Below are positions 7,434 to 15,686 of a stretch of 64,000 nt of DNA, piece after piece. Origin of the DNA: Clostridiales bacterium (GTDB taxonomy: Bacteria; Bacillota; Clostridia; Christensenellales; Borkfalkiaceae). Numbering within the stretch: the first letter of the stretch is position 1; every line of letters starts with the position of its first letter. A program made the position numbers and the translations under genes. The stretch covers positions 1-64,000 of the forward strand of contig SVIO01000007.1 of NCBI GenBank assembly GCA_015069465.1. The letters are read 5' to 3'. The notes beneath the pieces are model-generated. The model made no database searches, had not been told where the DNA came from, and worked only from the letters and a program-made list of their open reading frames with translations.

Positions 7434-9697
7434 TATTTTACTTTTGCCCTTTTATTGTGAATTTTTATACATATTGCCGACAAAATTGCAATTCCTATTA
7501 CTATAAATGATGTCCACCACCATGAAAGCACTAAATATACTATCGTGCTTGTCATGTATGAAGTTAAAACCCAAAACAAAATTGTCCATTTTGCCGTGCC
7601 CTTTTTAAGTTCGCCCCTTGCCGTTGCAACCGATGCAAAGCATGGAATTGTTGTCATGTTAAACACGATAAACGATATCATTGCTGGCCATAATGAATAT
7701 GCAGACACATTTATGTCACTAGCAATATATCTTATTATTTCAGCCACTTCAAAAGCGCCGTCTTCTGTTGCAATAAGCGTTGCACCAATGCACCCTGCAA
7801 GCGTTGCAAAGGTTGCTATAACGTTTTCTTTTGCTATTAAACCTGTAATCGCTGCAACCACGAATACCCAACCATAAGTGCCAAGTTGACTTCCAAAGCC
7901 GAGTGGTGTAAATATTGGTTGCATAAACTTGCCAATAGATGCCAAAATAGAACTATCGATTTCGCACATTTTCCAATCCCAACCAAAGTTAGATAAAAAC
8001 CAAATTAGTATTGTTGAAAATAGAATTATTGTAAATGCTTTTTCGATATAGTGCTTTGCTTTATCCCACATATGTATCATTAAGTTCTTAAAACTTGGTG
8101 CATGATATGCTGGGAGTTCCATGATAAATGGTGCTATTTCACCCTTTTGAGTTGTTGAACGCATTAAGATTATAGAAATTACTGCAACTGCTAATCCCAA
8201 AACATACATAGAATATGTTATTATGTCAGCATTGCCAAAGCCACAAGCCGAAACGATTGCACCTGCAACTGCAACTAAGATTGGCACTTTTGCACCACAA
8301 GTGAAAAATGGAATAACCCTTAAGGTCATTATCTTTTCTCTATCATCAGCAAGCGTTCTAGTGTTTATCATGGCAGGTACAGAGCAACCAAAGCCCATTA
8401 TCATAGGAATAAACGCTCTGCCACTTACACCAAATTTTCTAAAGAGTTTGTCGAGAATAAAGGCAACCCTTGCCATATATCCACTGTCTTCTAAAATGGA
8501 AATGAGAAGTAGCAAGAATACTATTTGTGGAATAAAACTGAGTATTCCACCAAGGCCTGCAAATATACCATCATTAAATAGTCCTATAACCCAACTTGAT
8601 GCGCCTAAACTTTCTATAAGTCCACCTAAATATTCAAATAAGGTTGAAGTTAAAAGTTCCATTAGGTTAAAAAGTATAACGCCCGGTGAATATATCACAC
8701 CATCATAAACGCAGGCGAGTAGCGATGTCCAAAAAGTGTCTGGCAAATTTAAACTTTCAATGGTTGGCAGATTAAATATGCTTCCAAGCCACAAAAAGTT
8801 TTCTGAAAAGGTTAAGTGGAATATACCAAAAAGTATTACTAAAAAGATAGGTATCCCCACCCACTTGTTTGTTAAAACCCTATCGGCTTTATCCGATTTA
8901 GAAAACTTTATCCCTTTATTACTTCTAACTAATAGTGGAGAATAGTACTTTGATATATGTTTATACCTTGCATCTGCAACGAGTGCATCGATATCACTGC
9001 CAAACACTTCGCTATCAAAGGTCTTTTTAAAATCATCAACCATCTTGACAGTTTGTGGGTGCATCTGCATCTCGATTTCGTCGTTTTCAACAAGTTTTAC
9101 TGCGTGAAAAAGCGAGTTATCCACCCCCTGACCTTCAAGTGCAATTCTTACGTCACCTATAAGGTGCTCTAGTTCGCCACCTTCTAACACCGAAACGCCT
9201 TTTCTATCATTTTTGCTGAACTCAATCGCCCTGTCCATAAGTTCATCTAAGCCTTCGCTCTTAAATGCCGAAATTTTTATAACAGGCACGCCAAGTCTTT
9301 TTTCCAACTGCTTTTCATCAATCTTGTCGCCTTGCCTTTCAAGCATATCCATCATATTAAGAGCAACCACGACAGGAACGTCTATTTCCATAATTTGCGT
9401 TGTTAAATATAGGTTGCGCTCTAAGTTTGTTACGTCAACAATATTGATAACGCACTCTGGCTTTTCATCTAATATGTAGTTCCTTGAGATTACTTCTTCT
9501 GATGTATAAGGCGAAAGCGAATATATCCCCGGCAAGTCAACAATTTCTACTTGTTCGCTTGCTTTTTTATAAACGCCCACCTTTTTATCAACGGTCACCC
9601 CCGGCCAGTTTCCAACGTGAGCCGTTGAGCCTGTTAAACTATTAAAAAGCGTTGTCTTTCCACTGTTTGGATTACCAACTAATGCAAACTTTCTCAT
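7433..9697 (-). CDS. feoB: Ferrous iron transport protein B
   Basis: The 754-residue membrane Fe(II) transporter. The cytosolic N-terminal GTPase has G1 GNPNSGKT (8-15), G3 DLPG (54-57) and G4 NMMD (114-117), followed by a GDI-like helical region to about residue 275. The rest is polytopic, with the paired Gate motifs and conserved Cys in MGFGCSVPAM and FFTCGAKVPI. Length and order are standard. The start overlaps the feoA stop by 4 bases (ATGA), and the FeoB-associated small protein follows with a 1-base overlap, making a compact three-gene iron-uptake operon. Confidence 0.97.
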   Translation of the reverse strand: MRKFALVGNPNSGKTTLFNSLTGSTAHVGNWPGVTVDKKVGVYKKASEQVEIVDLPGIYSLSPYTSEEVISRNYILDEKPECVINIVDVTNLERNLYLTTQIMEIDVPVVVALNMMDMLERQGDKIDEKQLEKRLGVPVIKISAFKSEGLDELMDRAIEFSKNDRKGVSVLEGGELEHLIGDVRIALEGQGVDNSLFHAVKLVENDEIEMQMHPQTVKMVDDFKKTFDSEVFGSDIDALVADARYKHISKYYSPLLVRSNKGIKFSKSDKADRVLTNKWVGIPIFLVILFGIFHLTFSENFLWLGSIFNLPTIESLNLPDTFWTSLLACVYDGVIYSPGVILFNLMELLTSTLFEYLGGLIESLGASSWVIGLFNDGIFAGLGGILSFIPQIVFLLLLISILEDSGYMARVAFILDKLFRKFGVSGRAFIPMIMGFGCSVPAMINTRTLADDREKIMTLRVIPFFTCGAKVPILVAVAGAIVSACGFGNADIITYSMYVLGLAVAVISIILMRSTTQKGEIAPFIMELPAYHAPSFKNLMIHMWDKAKHYIEKAFTIILFSTILIWFLSNFGWDWKMCEIDSSILASIGKFMQPIFTPLGFGSQLGTYGWVFVVAAITGLIAKENVIATFATLAGCIGATLIATEDGAFEVAEIIRYIASDINVSAYSLWPAMISFIVFNMTTIPCFASVATARGELKKGTAKWTILFWVLTSYMTSTIVYLVLSWWWTSFIVIGIAILSAICIKIHNKRAKVK

Positions 9698-9924
9698 GCC
9701 TTATCCTCCATTTCTATACACTCTGCTTCGGTTTTTCTAAGCGTTAATTCATATCCACGAAGGGTGATTTCAAGTGGGTCGCCAAGTGGGGCTTTCTTTC
9801 TTAAAAATATTTGAGTTCCTGGCGTAATACCCATATCAAAAAGTCTTCTTTTTATCCTGTTTTCACCATAGACCTTTTTTACATAACCTATTTCGCCTAT
9901 AAAAAACTCGCTAAGTTTTTTCAT
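9694..9924 (-). CDS. feoA: Ferrous iron transport protein A
   Basis: A 76-residue SH3-like FeoA domain protein with IKRRLFDMGITPGT and the C-terminal GYELTLRKTEAECI. FeoA binds FeoB in the cytosol and supports Fe(II) uptake. A GGAG ribosome site lies before the ATG. It is first in the feo operon, behind a strong promoter flanked by TGAAA-N4-TTTCA repeats. Confidence 0.96.
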   Translation of the reverse strand: MKKLSEFFIGEIGYVKKVYGENRIKRRLFDMGITPGTQIFLRKKAPLGDPLEITLRGYELTLRKTEAECIEMEDKA

Positions 9925-9956
9925 TTCTTTCTCCTTTTTTACACATCAATAAAATG

Positions 9957-9970
9957 TGAAATAAATTTCA
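9957..9970. promoter_or_regulatory. Operator-like palindrome 1 (feo leader)
   Basis: TGAAATAAATTTCA, the first of three TGAAA-N4-TTTCA repeats in the feo/tetR intergenic region, centred about +18 from the predicted feo start, a repressing position. Confidence 0.55.
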
Positions 9971-9987
9971 TCTTTTTTACAGTTCAT

Positions 9988-10016
9988 ATATTAACATTAT
10001 TTTTTTTGTTTGTCAA
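9988..10016 (-). promoter_or_regulatory. Promoter of the feo operon
   Basis: TTGACA (10011-10016), 17 bases, TAATAT (9988-9993). Start near 9981, leaving a leader of about 57 bases that contains one TGAAA-N4-TTTCA palindrome. Confidence 0.8.
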
Positions 10017-10025
10017 TCAAAAATA

Positions 10026-10039
10026 TGAAACATTTTTCA
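10026..10039. promoter_or_regulatory. Operator-like palindrome 2 (upstream of the feo -35)
   Basis: TGAAACATTTTTCA, the same 14-base pattern, ten bases upstream of the feo -35. Confidence 0.5.
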
Positions 10040-10055
10040 CTTTTTTTAAAAATTG

Positions 10056-10069
10056 TGAAATTTTTTTCA
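10056..10069. promoter_or_regulatory. Operator-like palindrome 3 (between feo and tetR promoters)
   Basis: TGAAATTTTTTTCA, 30 bases (about three helical turns) from palindrome 2 and 15 bases upstream of the tetR -35, so it could serve both promoters. Confidence 0.5.
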
Positions 10070-10083
10070 TATTTATATTTCGC

Positions 10084-10112
10084 TTGACATATAGTGCGCA
10101 GTATATTATAAT
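10084..10112 (+). promoter_or_regulatory. Perfect-consensus promoter of tetR (leaderless) with internal operator
   Basis: TTGACA (10084-10089), 17 bases, TATAAT (10107-10112), then six bases to the ATG at 10119. The spacer holds an 18-base near-palindrome, ATATAGTGCGCAGTATAT (10089-10106), mismatched at one symmetric pair, a good candidate for TetR autoregulation. Confidence 0.82.
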
Positions 10113-10118
10113 GTATGT

Positions 10119-10721
10119 ATGAAAAACATAGTTAGAGAACCTAGACAAGAGCGTTCTATCGAAAAAAAGAATAGAATTATAGATGCTGGATACGAACTTT
10201 TTAGTGAAGTTGGTTATTATGGCACAAACACAGCCGAAATTGCAAAAAGGGCTGGCGTTTCAACAGGCATTGTTTATGGTTATTTTCAAGATAAGCGTGA
10301 CATTTTAATAAGCGTTTTAGAAATTTATATAGGAAAGGTTTTTGACCCGATACTTAAACTTTTTGACAAACTTTCTGCACCACTCGATTATGCAAAACTT
10401 ATTCCAAACATTATTGATTTAATAATTAAAACACACAAAAAACATGCAAAAATGCACGAAGTTTTACATTCGCTTAGTAGCACCGACGAAGTGGTTAACA
10501 GCGAGTTTTTGGCACTAGAAGATTCTATTACAAACAAGATAAACGATAAACTGATTTTACTTGGCGAGAAAAAAGAAAATTTAATGGAAAAAATCCATTT
10601 TGCAATGAATATTATTCAGTCTTTCGCCCACGAATACGTTTTTGATAAGCACGAGTATATAGATTATTTCGTTATGCGTGAGATGGTCATATCTTCACTT
10701 ATCAATTTGTTTAAAAATTAA
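10119..10721 (+). CDS. TetR/AcrR-family transcriptional regulator
   Basis: A 200-residue TetR-type repressor. The N-terminal HTH spans about residues 17-62 (IIDAGYELFSEVGYYGTNTA, then AEIAKRAGVSTGIVYGYF). The C-terminal ligand domain is helical and not diagnostic. There is no ribosome site; TATAAT is 6 bases from the ATG, so the mRNA should be leaderless. It is divergent from feoA, and shares its regulatory region, so it may control iron uptake, itself, or a distant efflux gene. A terminator follows. Confidence 0.9.
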   Translation: MKNIVREPRQERSIEKKNRIIDAGYELFSEVGYYGTNTAEIAKRAGVSTGIVYGYFQDKRDILISVLEIYIGKVFDPILKLFDKLSAPLDYAKLIPNIIDLIIKTHKKHAKMHEVLHSLSSTDEVVNSEFLALEDSITNKINDKLILLGEKKENLMEKIHFAMNIIQSFAHEYVFDKHEYIDYFVMREMVISSLINLFKN

Positions 10722-10733
10722 CTTTAAAAGTTA

Positions 10734-10761
10734 AAAAAGCCAACGATTTAGTTGGCTTTTT
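10734..10761 (+). terminator. Bidirectional terminator between tetR and trhP
   Basis: AAAAAGCCAAC/GTTGGCTTTTT with a 6-base loop; T-rich on both sides, so it serves the convergent tetR and the RNase J-TrmR-TrhP operon. Confidence 0.88.
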
Positions 10762-10777
10762 CTTTTTTTTATTTATT

Positions 10778-11998
10778 CTACATCTTTTTTCTTAAAATGT
10801 CGCCTTCAGAAAGTTTTATATCAGTGAAAAGTCTGATTTTTTGTTGAACGAGTTTTGCATCGGTAATATCGCTTCCCTTTTCATCTTGCATTTTTGTTAC
10901 TTTTATAACCTTGTTAAAACTATCGGTTGGTGATAGCACTTCAAGTTCATCACCTATCATAAATCTGTTGCGTTGCTCGATTACTGCATAGTCGCTATTT
11001 TCATTTCCACTAATTACGTTTGCCATAAACTTAAAAGTGCCTTTACTTTGGCTATCATCATAGTTAACAGTTCTATCATTAAAGCCCGTGATATATGCCG
11101 TTGTAAACTCTCTATGTGCAGTCTTTTTTAGTTCTTCTTGGTATAGTGGGTTTTCTTTATATTTTTCGCCCATTTCATAATAAGCATCGATAGCACGCCT
11201 ATATGCATTTACAACGGTTGCAAGATAATACTCCGACTTCATTCTGCCTTCAATCTTAAACGAGCATACCCCTGCGCTATCTAACTTGTCAATATAGTCA
11301 AGAAGGTTAAGGTCTTTGCTATTCATTATGTAAGTGCCCCTTTCATCTTCAACCATTTCCATATAGCCACACTCGGAATCCTTTTCCTTTATCTCGTATT
11401 GCCAACGGCATGCTTGAACGCACTCTCCCCTATTGCTTGACCTGCCTGTACGATAATCAGAGAGCAAGCATCTTCCACTATATGATATACACATTGCGCC
11501 GTGAATAAATGTTTCAATTTCCATTTCTGGAACTTTATTTTTTATCTCGGCTATTTCATCAAGCGAAAGTTCTCTAGCGAGAATTACCCTTTTTAATCCT
11601 TGACTATGCCAAAACTCAACAGTTTTATAGTTTAATGTGTTGGCTTGGGTTGAAAGGTTTATGCTAAGGTTTGGTGCAACTTGTCTTGCAAGATAAATTA
11701 AACCTGTGTCTGACACTATTGCTCCATCTACTTTAGCACTTTCTAAAAACTTAAAATATTTTTCGGCCTGAGCGATATCATCGTTTCTGCCAAAAATATT
11801 TACTGTTACATAAACCTTTTTGTTTAATTTGTGTGCAAACTCAACTGCCTCTATAATTTCCTCATCGGTAAAGTTGCCTGCAAGCGCCCTTAAACTAAAG
11901 TGCTTGCCACCGATATACACGGCATCTGCACCAAAGTAAAAGGCTGTTTTAAGTTTGTTCATATCGCCTGCTGGCGACAAAAGTTCAATTTTTCTCAT
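10778..11998 (-). CDS. trhP: U32-family protein, tRNA uridine-34 hydroxylase (TrhP type)
   Basis: A 406-residue U32-family protein (formerly called collagenase/peptidase). The N-terminal barrel begins LLSPAGDMNKLKTAFYFGAD, and the family's four iron-sulfur cysteines are visible (FIHGAMC, SGRC, RGEC and QAC at about 168-199). In E. coli and B. subtilis such proteins use prephenate to hydroxylate U34 of several tRNAs. The directly upstream gene, overlapping by ATGA, is a TrmR-type methyltransferase that acts on the product, which strongly supports the tRNA role. B. subtilis has two TrhP subunits (TrhP1/P2); only one is found here. Confidence 0.85.
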   Translation of the reverse strand: MRKIELLSPAGDMNKLKTAFYFGADAVYIGGKHFSLRALAGNFTDEEIIEAVEFAHKLNKKVYVTVNIFGRNDDIAQAEKYFKFLESAKVDGAIVSDTGLIYLARQVAPNLSINLSTQANTLNYKTVEFWHSQGLKRVILARELSLDEIAEIKNKVPEMEIETFIHGAMCISYSGRCLLSDYRTGRSSNRGECVQACRWQYEIKEKDSECGYMEMVEDERGTYIMNSKDLNLLDYIDKLDSAGVCSFKIEGRMKSEYYLATVVNAYRRAIDAYYEMGEKYKENPLYQEELKKTAHREFTTAYITGFNDRTVNYDDSQSKGTFKFMANVISGNENSDYAVIEQRNRFMIGDELEVLSPTDSFNKVIKVTKMQDEKGSDITDAKLVQQKIRLFTDIKLSEGDILRKKM

Positions 11999-12579
11999 AA
12001 TATTTTTTCCGTTATGCTTATTCCATCTTCTATGTCTATAATTTGTGTTTTTAATGTTTTATCAGTCGTTATTGCATTTATAAAATTTTCCATACTGTGT
12101 TTTATCGTGTTGTGGCGTTTTGGTGCTTGTTTATCTTCGCCCACGTATCCACGAAAAAGCACGTTGTCTGCAAATAGCACCCCACCGACATTTAAAACTG
12201 CAAGTAAATGTGGCAAGTATTCATAGTAATGCCCTTTTGGTCCGTCTAGAAATATAAAATCGTATGTACCTGTAAGTATTGGTATTATTTCGGATGCATC
12301 GCCTTGAAAGATTTTGGCTCTATCTAAAAGGTCAAACTCTTTATAATTTTCTTTTGCAAGTTTTATTTTTTCTTCATCAATCTCAATGCCAGAAAGTTTA
12401 GCGTTTTTGCTTTTTAGTAGCATGGCTATGCCTGAAAGCCCACGATTAACGCCAATTTCCAAAATGCTTTTTGGCTGTTTCTTTTCAATTAAATCAAGCA
12501 AAATCTCGAACGATTTTTCCCTAAGTATAGGCTCGCCGTCAGCACTTGCTAATTTTCTCAAATTGTAAACTCGTTGCAA
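11995..12579 (-). CDS. trmR: tRNA 5-hydroxyuridine O-methyltransferase (TrmR type)
   Basis: A 194-residue class I SAM-dependent O-methyltransferase of the catechol-OMT fold: SAM motif ILEIGVNRGLSGI (about 39-51), acidic GIEIDEEKI, and metal/substrate region DFIFLDGPKGHYYEY with LFADNVLFRG. In B. subtilis YrrM/TrmR converts 5-hydroxyuridine to 5-methoxyuridine at tRNA position 34 and is encoded beside trhP. The start is TTG, immediately after the TAA of the RNase J gene (TAATTG), with GGTGAT as ribosome site; the stop overlaps the trhP start. An alternative call is a generic O-methyltransferase, but the context fits TrmR. Confidence 0.82.
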   Translation of the reverse strand: MQRVYNLRKLASADGEPILREKSFEILLDLIEKKQPKSILEIGVNRGLSGIAMLLKSKNAKLSGIEIDEEKIKLAKENYKEFDLLDRAKIFQGDASEIIPILTGTYDFIFLDGPKGHYYEYLPHLLAVLNVGGVLFADNVLFRGYVGEDKQAPKRHNTIKHSMENFINAITTDKTLKTQIIDIEDGISITEKIL

Positions 12580-14394
12580 TTAAATCACCATTACAACAGG
12601 TAAAATCATTGGATTTTTCTTTGTTGCCTTGAATAAATAATTTTTTATACTGCGCCTAATTATGCCCTTAAGTTCGTTTTCATCGCTAACTGCTTTTAAA
12701 TCGATTCTTTCAAGCGTGTGAACGACATTAGATTTTGCTTCTAAAATTATATCATCACTTAAAACTAAGCCCTTGCCTATTATTTCTAAAGAATTAAGTT
12801 TTGCACTTAGTTCATCAATACTTACAACAACCACAACTAAGCCGTCTTCCGAAAGGTGTATTCTATCCCTTAAGATAAAACTATCTGCCCCGTCAATACC
12901 AACGCCGTCAACAAACCTAGAGCCTGCGTGGAATTTTTCGCCAAACTTCATAGTGTTTGCCGTTAATTCGACCGTGTCCCCTATATCAGCAATCAAGATG
13001 TTGTGACCTTTCATGCCAACGCTTTCGGCAAGTCTTGCGTGTTTTTTTAAGTGTCTATATTCGCCGTGAACGGGAATAAAGAACTTTGGCTTAACTAAGT
13101 TATGAAGTAGTTTAAGTTCATCTTGACAAGCGTGACCTGATGCATGGATAGGCTCTAACGATTCGTAAATAACTTCTGCGCCAAGCCTATAAAGGTTGTT
13201 GATAACACCATAAATCATTTTTTCATTACCTGGGATAACAGATGCACTTATAACAACCGTGTCGTTATTGCCTATAACAACCCTATTAAATTCGCCACTA
13301 GCCATACGAGTTAAGGCACTCATAGGCTCGCCTTGTGTTCCTGTAGAAACTATTAAAATTTGCTTATCTTGATAGTTTTTGATTTTTTCTATATCGATGA
13401 TTAAATCTTGTGGGATTTTAAGTTCGCCGATTTTAGATGCTGCTTCGGCAATATTTATCATACTTCTGCCAGAAAAAGCAACCTTTCTTTTATATTTTTG
13501 AGCAATGTCTAAAATTTGTTGAAGCCTATGCACGTTTGATGCAAAGGTGGCAATTATTAGCCTTCTATTTATGTTGTCAGCAAAAACATGGTCTAAAGTG
13601 TCCTTAACAACCGATTCGCTTATGGTTGAGCCACTTATTTCAATATTTGTTGAGTCTGCCATCATAAGCAAAACGCCTTTTTTGCCTATTTCAGCAATTC
13701 TATTTAAATCCATGGTTTCGCTGTTAACAGGCGTATAGTCCACCTTAAAATCGCCCGAGTGGAAAACCACACCAACAGGCGTTGTTATAGACAATGCAAC
13801 TGCGCCTGCGATTGAGTGGTTTACATTGATAAATTCTATACCAAAACAGCCGAGTTTTATGTTGCTTCCTGCCTTTATACAATTTAGGCTAACTTCACTG
13901 AGTTTGTGCTCTTTTAGTTTGTTTTCAATTAGCGTTAAAGTTAGTTTTGTGCCAAAAACAGGGGCTGAAATCTCTTTTAAAATATATGGAAGTCCACCAA
14001 TGTGGTCTTCGTGACCATGAGTGATTACTATGCCACGGATTTTGCTTTGGTTTTCTTCTAAATACGATACGTCTGGAATAACTAGGTCAACGCCCGGCAT
14101 ATTATCGCTTGGAAAAGTGAGTCCAGCATCGATAATTATAATATCCTTGCCAAACTCTAGTGCAGTCATGTTCTTTCCTATTTCGCCAACGCCACCTAAA
14201 AACCTAACCTTTAACAACTTTTTGCTATCTTTTGTTTTAACTTTTATTTGTTGGATTTTTTCTATCTTTTGCTTTATTGATTTTGATGTTTTGCTAGATT
14301 TTTTGGTGATTTTTTCATCGGCTTTCTTGCCGTTATTTTTATCGGTCTTTTGTACGTTTTTCTTTTTTGAGTCTTCTTTCTTTAATGTCTTCAA
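12580..14394 (-). CDS. rnj: Ribonuclease J
   Basis: RNase J, a metallo-beta-lactamase/beta-CASP endo- and 5'-3' exoribonuclease of mRNA decay and rRNA maturation. The 604 residues include a Lys-rich, disordered N-terminal extension of about 60 residues, then the MBL core with THGHEDHIGG (HxHxDH) zinc ligands, HSGDFKVD, the beta-CASP region, PVHGEYRHL and the C-terminal dimerisation domain. The long basic extension is not present in B. subtilis RNase J1. The start is TTG at 14394, with AAGGAGA nine bases upstream; no ATG fits. First gene of the rnj-trmR-trhP operon. Confidence 0.93.
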   Translation of the reverse strand: MKTLKKEDSKKKNVQKTDKNNGKKADEKITKKSSKTSKSIKQKIEKIQQIKVKTKDSKKLLKVRFLGGVGEIGKNMTALEFGKDIIIIDAGLTFPSDNMPGVDLVIPDVSYLEENQSKIRGIVITHGHEDHIGGLPYILKEISAPVFGTKLTLTLIENKLKEHKLSEVSLNCIKAGSNIKLGCFGIEFINVNHSIAGAVALSITTPVGVVFHSGDFKVDYTPVNSETMDLNRIAEIGKKGVLLMMADSTNIEISGSTISESVVKDTLDHVFADNINRRLIIATFASNVHRLQQILDIAQKYKRKVAFSGRSMINIAEAASKIGELKIPQDLIIDIEKIKNYQDKQILIVSTGTQGEPMSALTRMASGEFNRVVIGNNDTVVISASVIPGNEKMIYGVINNLYRLGAEVIYESLEPIHASGHACQDELKLLHNLVKPKFFIPVHGEYRHLKKHARLAESVGMKGHNILIADIGDTVELTANTMKFGEKFHAGSRFVDGVGIDGADSFILRDRIHLSEDGLVVVVVSIDELSAKLNSLEIIGKGLVLSDDIILEAKSNVVHTLERIDLKAVSDENELKGIIRRSIKNYLFKATKKNPMILPVVMVI

Positions 14395-14451
14395 AAAACC
14401 ATCTCCTTAAATTTACACTTTACATGATAATGTTTATTTTTTCACCTTGAT

Positions 14452-14480
14452 ATTATACACTTTTTTTATCAAAATGTAAA
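14452..14480 (-). promoter_or_regulatory. Promoter of the rnj-trmR-trhP operon
   Basis: TTTACA (14475-14480), 17 bases, TATAAT (14452-14457); leader about 50 bases. Confidence 0.75.
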
Positions 14481-14530
14481 CGTTATTACTAAAACAAAAA
14501 AAATATTTACAATTTTAGCCTATAAAACAC

Positions 14531-14559
14531 TTGAAAATTTTGTAATATAAATGTATAAT
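14531..14559 (+). promoter_or_regulatory. Promoter of serC-serA
   Basis: TTGAAA (14531-14536), 17 bases, TATAAT (14554-14559), leader about 45 bases with an AAGGAG ribosome site. No riboswitch or T-box fits in so short a leader. Confidence 0.8.
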
Positions 14560-14610
14560 ATTAAGAAAAATATTATAGACACATTTAACTTTTTATAAGG
14601 AGAACATACA

Positions 14611-15684
14611 ATGAGAGTTTTTAACTTTGCGGCAGGTCCATCAACTTTGCCATTGCCTGTTTTAGAGCAAGCACAAAAAGAACTTCTTGACTACAACAAC
14701 ACCGGTATGAGCATTATCGAAATGAGTCACCGTGGCAAGCCTTTTATGGCTGTTAATGACGAGGCTAATCAACTACTTCGTGAACTTATGAATATCCCTG
14801 ATGATTATTCTGTACTTTTCGTTCAAGGTGGCGCAACTCAACAATTCGCTGCAGTTCCACTTAACCTTCTTAAAAACGGCAAGGCAGACTATATTTTAAC
14901 AGGTAACTTTGCTGCTAAGGCTTATGAAGAAGGCACAAAGTATGGCGATATGGCTATCGCTGCTTCTTCTAAGGATGCAGGATACACTTTTATACCTGAT
15001 ATGAAAGATGTTAAGTTTAGAGATGGCATTGATTATGTTCATACAACATATAACAACACTATTTTCGGAACAAGATACACAGAACTTCCAAAAACTGATG
15101 CAACACTCGTAACCGATATGAGTTCTTGCATTTTAAGTGAAGTGGTTGACGTTTCTAAGTTCGGTCTTATTTATGCAGGCGCTCAAAAGAACATCGCTCC
15201 AGCAGGTCTAACAATCGTTATCGTTAAAAAAGAATTGCTTGGCAATGCTTCACCTATCTGCCCTGTTATGCTTAACTATGCTGTTCAAGATAAAAACAAC
15301 AGCCTTTATAACACTCCACCTTGCTTCCCTATCTATATGTCACTTTTAGTGTTTAGATGGCTTAAGGCAATGGGTGGCGTTCCTGTAATGCAAAAAATCA
15401 ATGAAGAAAAGGCTAAACTTTTATACGGCTTTATTGATAACTCATCTTTCTATAAAAATAAGGTTGCAGTTAAAGACCGTTCTATCATGAACGTTCCATT
15501 TATCACACCAAACGAAGAACTCGATGCTAAGTTCGTTAGTGAAGCAACTAAAAATGGTCTCGTTTCACTTAAAGGTCACAGACTTGCTGGTGGTATGAGA
15601 GCATCTATCTATAACGCTATGCCTATCGAAGGTGTTAAGGCACTTATCGATTTCATGAAGAAATTTGAATTGGAGAATAAATAA
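14611..15684 (+). CDS. serC: Phosphoserine aminotransferase
   Basis: SerC transfers an amino group from glutamate to 3-phosphohydroxypyruvate, the second step of serine synthesis; it also serves in pyridoxal phosphate synthesis in some bacteria. The 357-residue fold-type I aminotransferase starts with FNFAAGPSTLP, has the phosphate-binding VQGGATQQFA, and the PLP lysine in IYAGAQKNIAPAG. Length is standard. It lies 2 bases upstream of serA, in one operon with a shared promoter. Confidence 0.96.
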   Translation: MRVFNFAAGPSTLPLPVLEQAQKELLDYNNTGMSIIEMSHRGKPFMAVNDEANQLLRELMNIPDDYSVLFVQGGATQQFAAVPLNLLKNGKADYILTGNFAAKAYEEGTKYGDMAIAASSKDAGYTFIPDMKDVKFRDGIDYVHTTYNNTIFGTRYTELPKTDATLVTDMSSCILSEVVDVSKFGLIYAGAQKNIAPAGLTIVIVKKELLGNASPICPVMLNYAVQDKNNSLYNTPPCFPIYMSLLVFRWLKAMGGVPVMQKINEEKAKLLYGFIDNSSFYKNKVAVKDRSIMNVPFITPNEELDAKFVSEATKNGLVSLKGHRLAGGMRASIYNAMPIEGVKALIDFMKKFELENK

Positions 15685-15686
15685 TA

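Noticed and set aside
9811-10122. 103-residue plus-strand ORF across the feo/tetR promoter region
   Set aside because: It is antisense to feoA and consists of AT-rich Phe/Ile/Tyr codons through promoters and operators.
14560-14610. T-box or riboswitch before serC
   Set aside because: The predicted leader is only about 45 bases without a stable stem or terminator.
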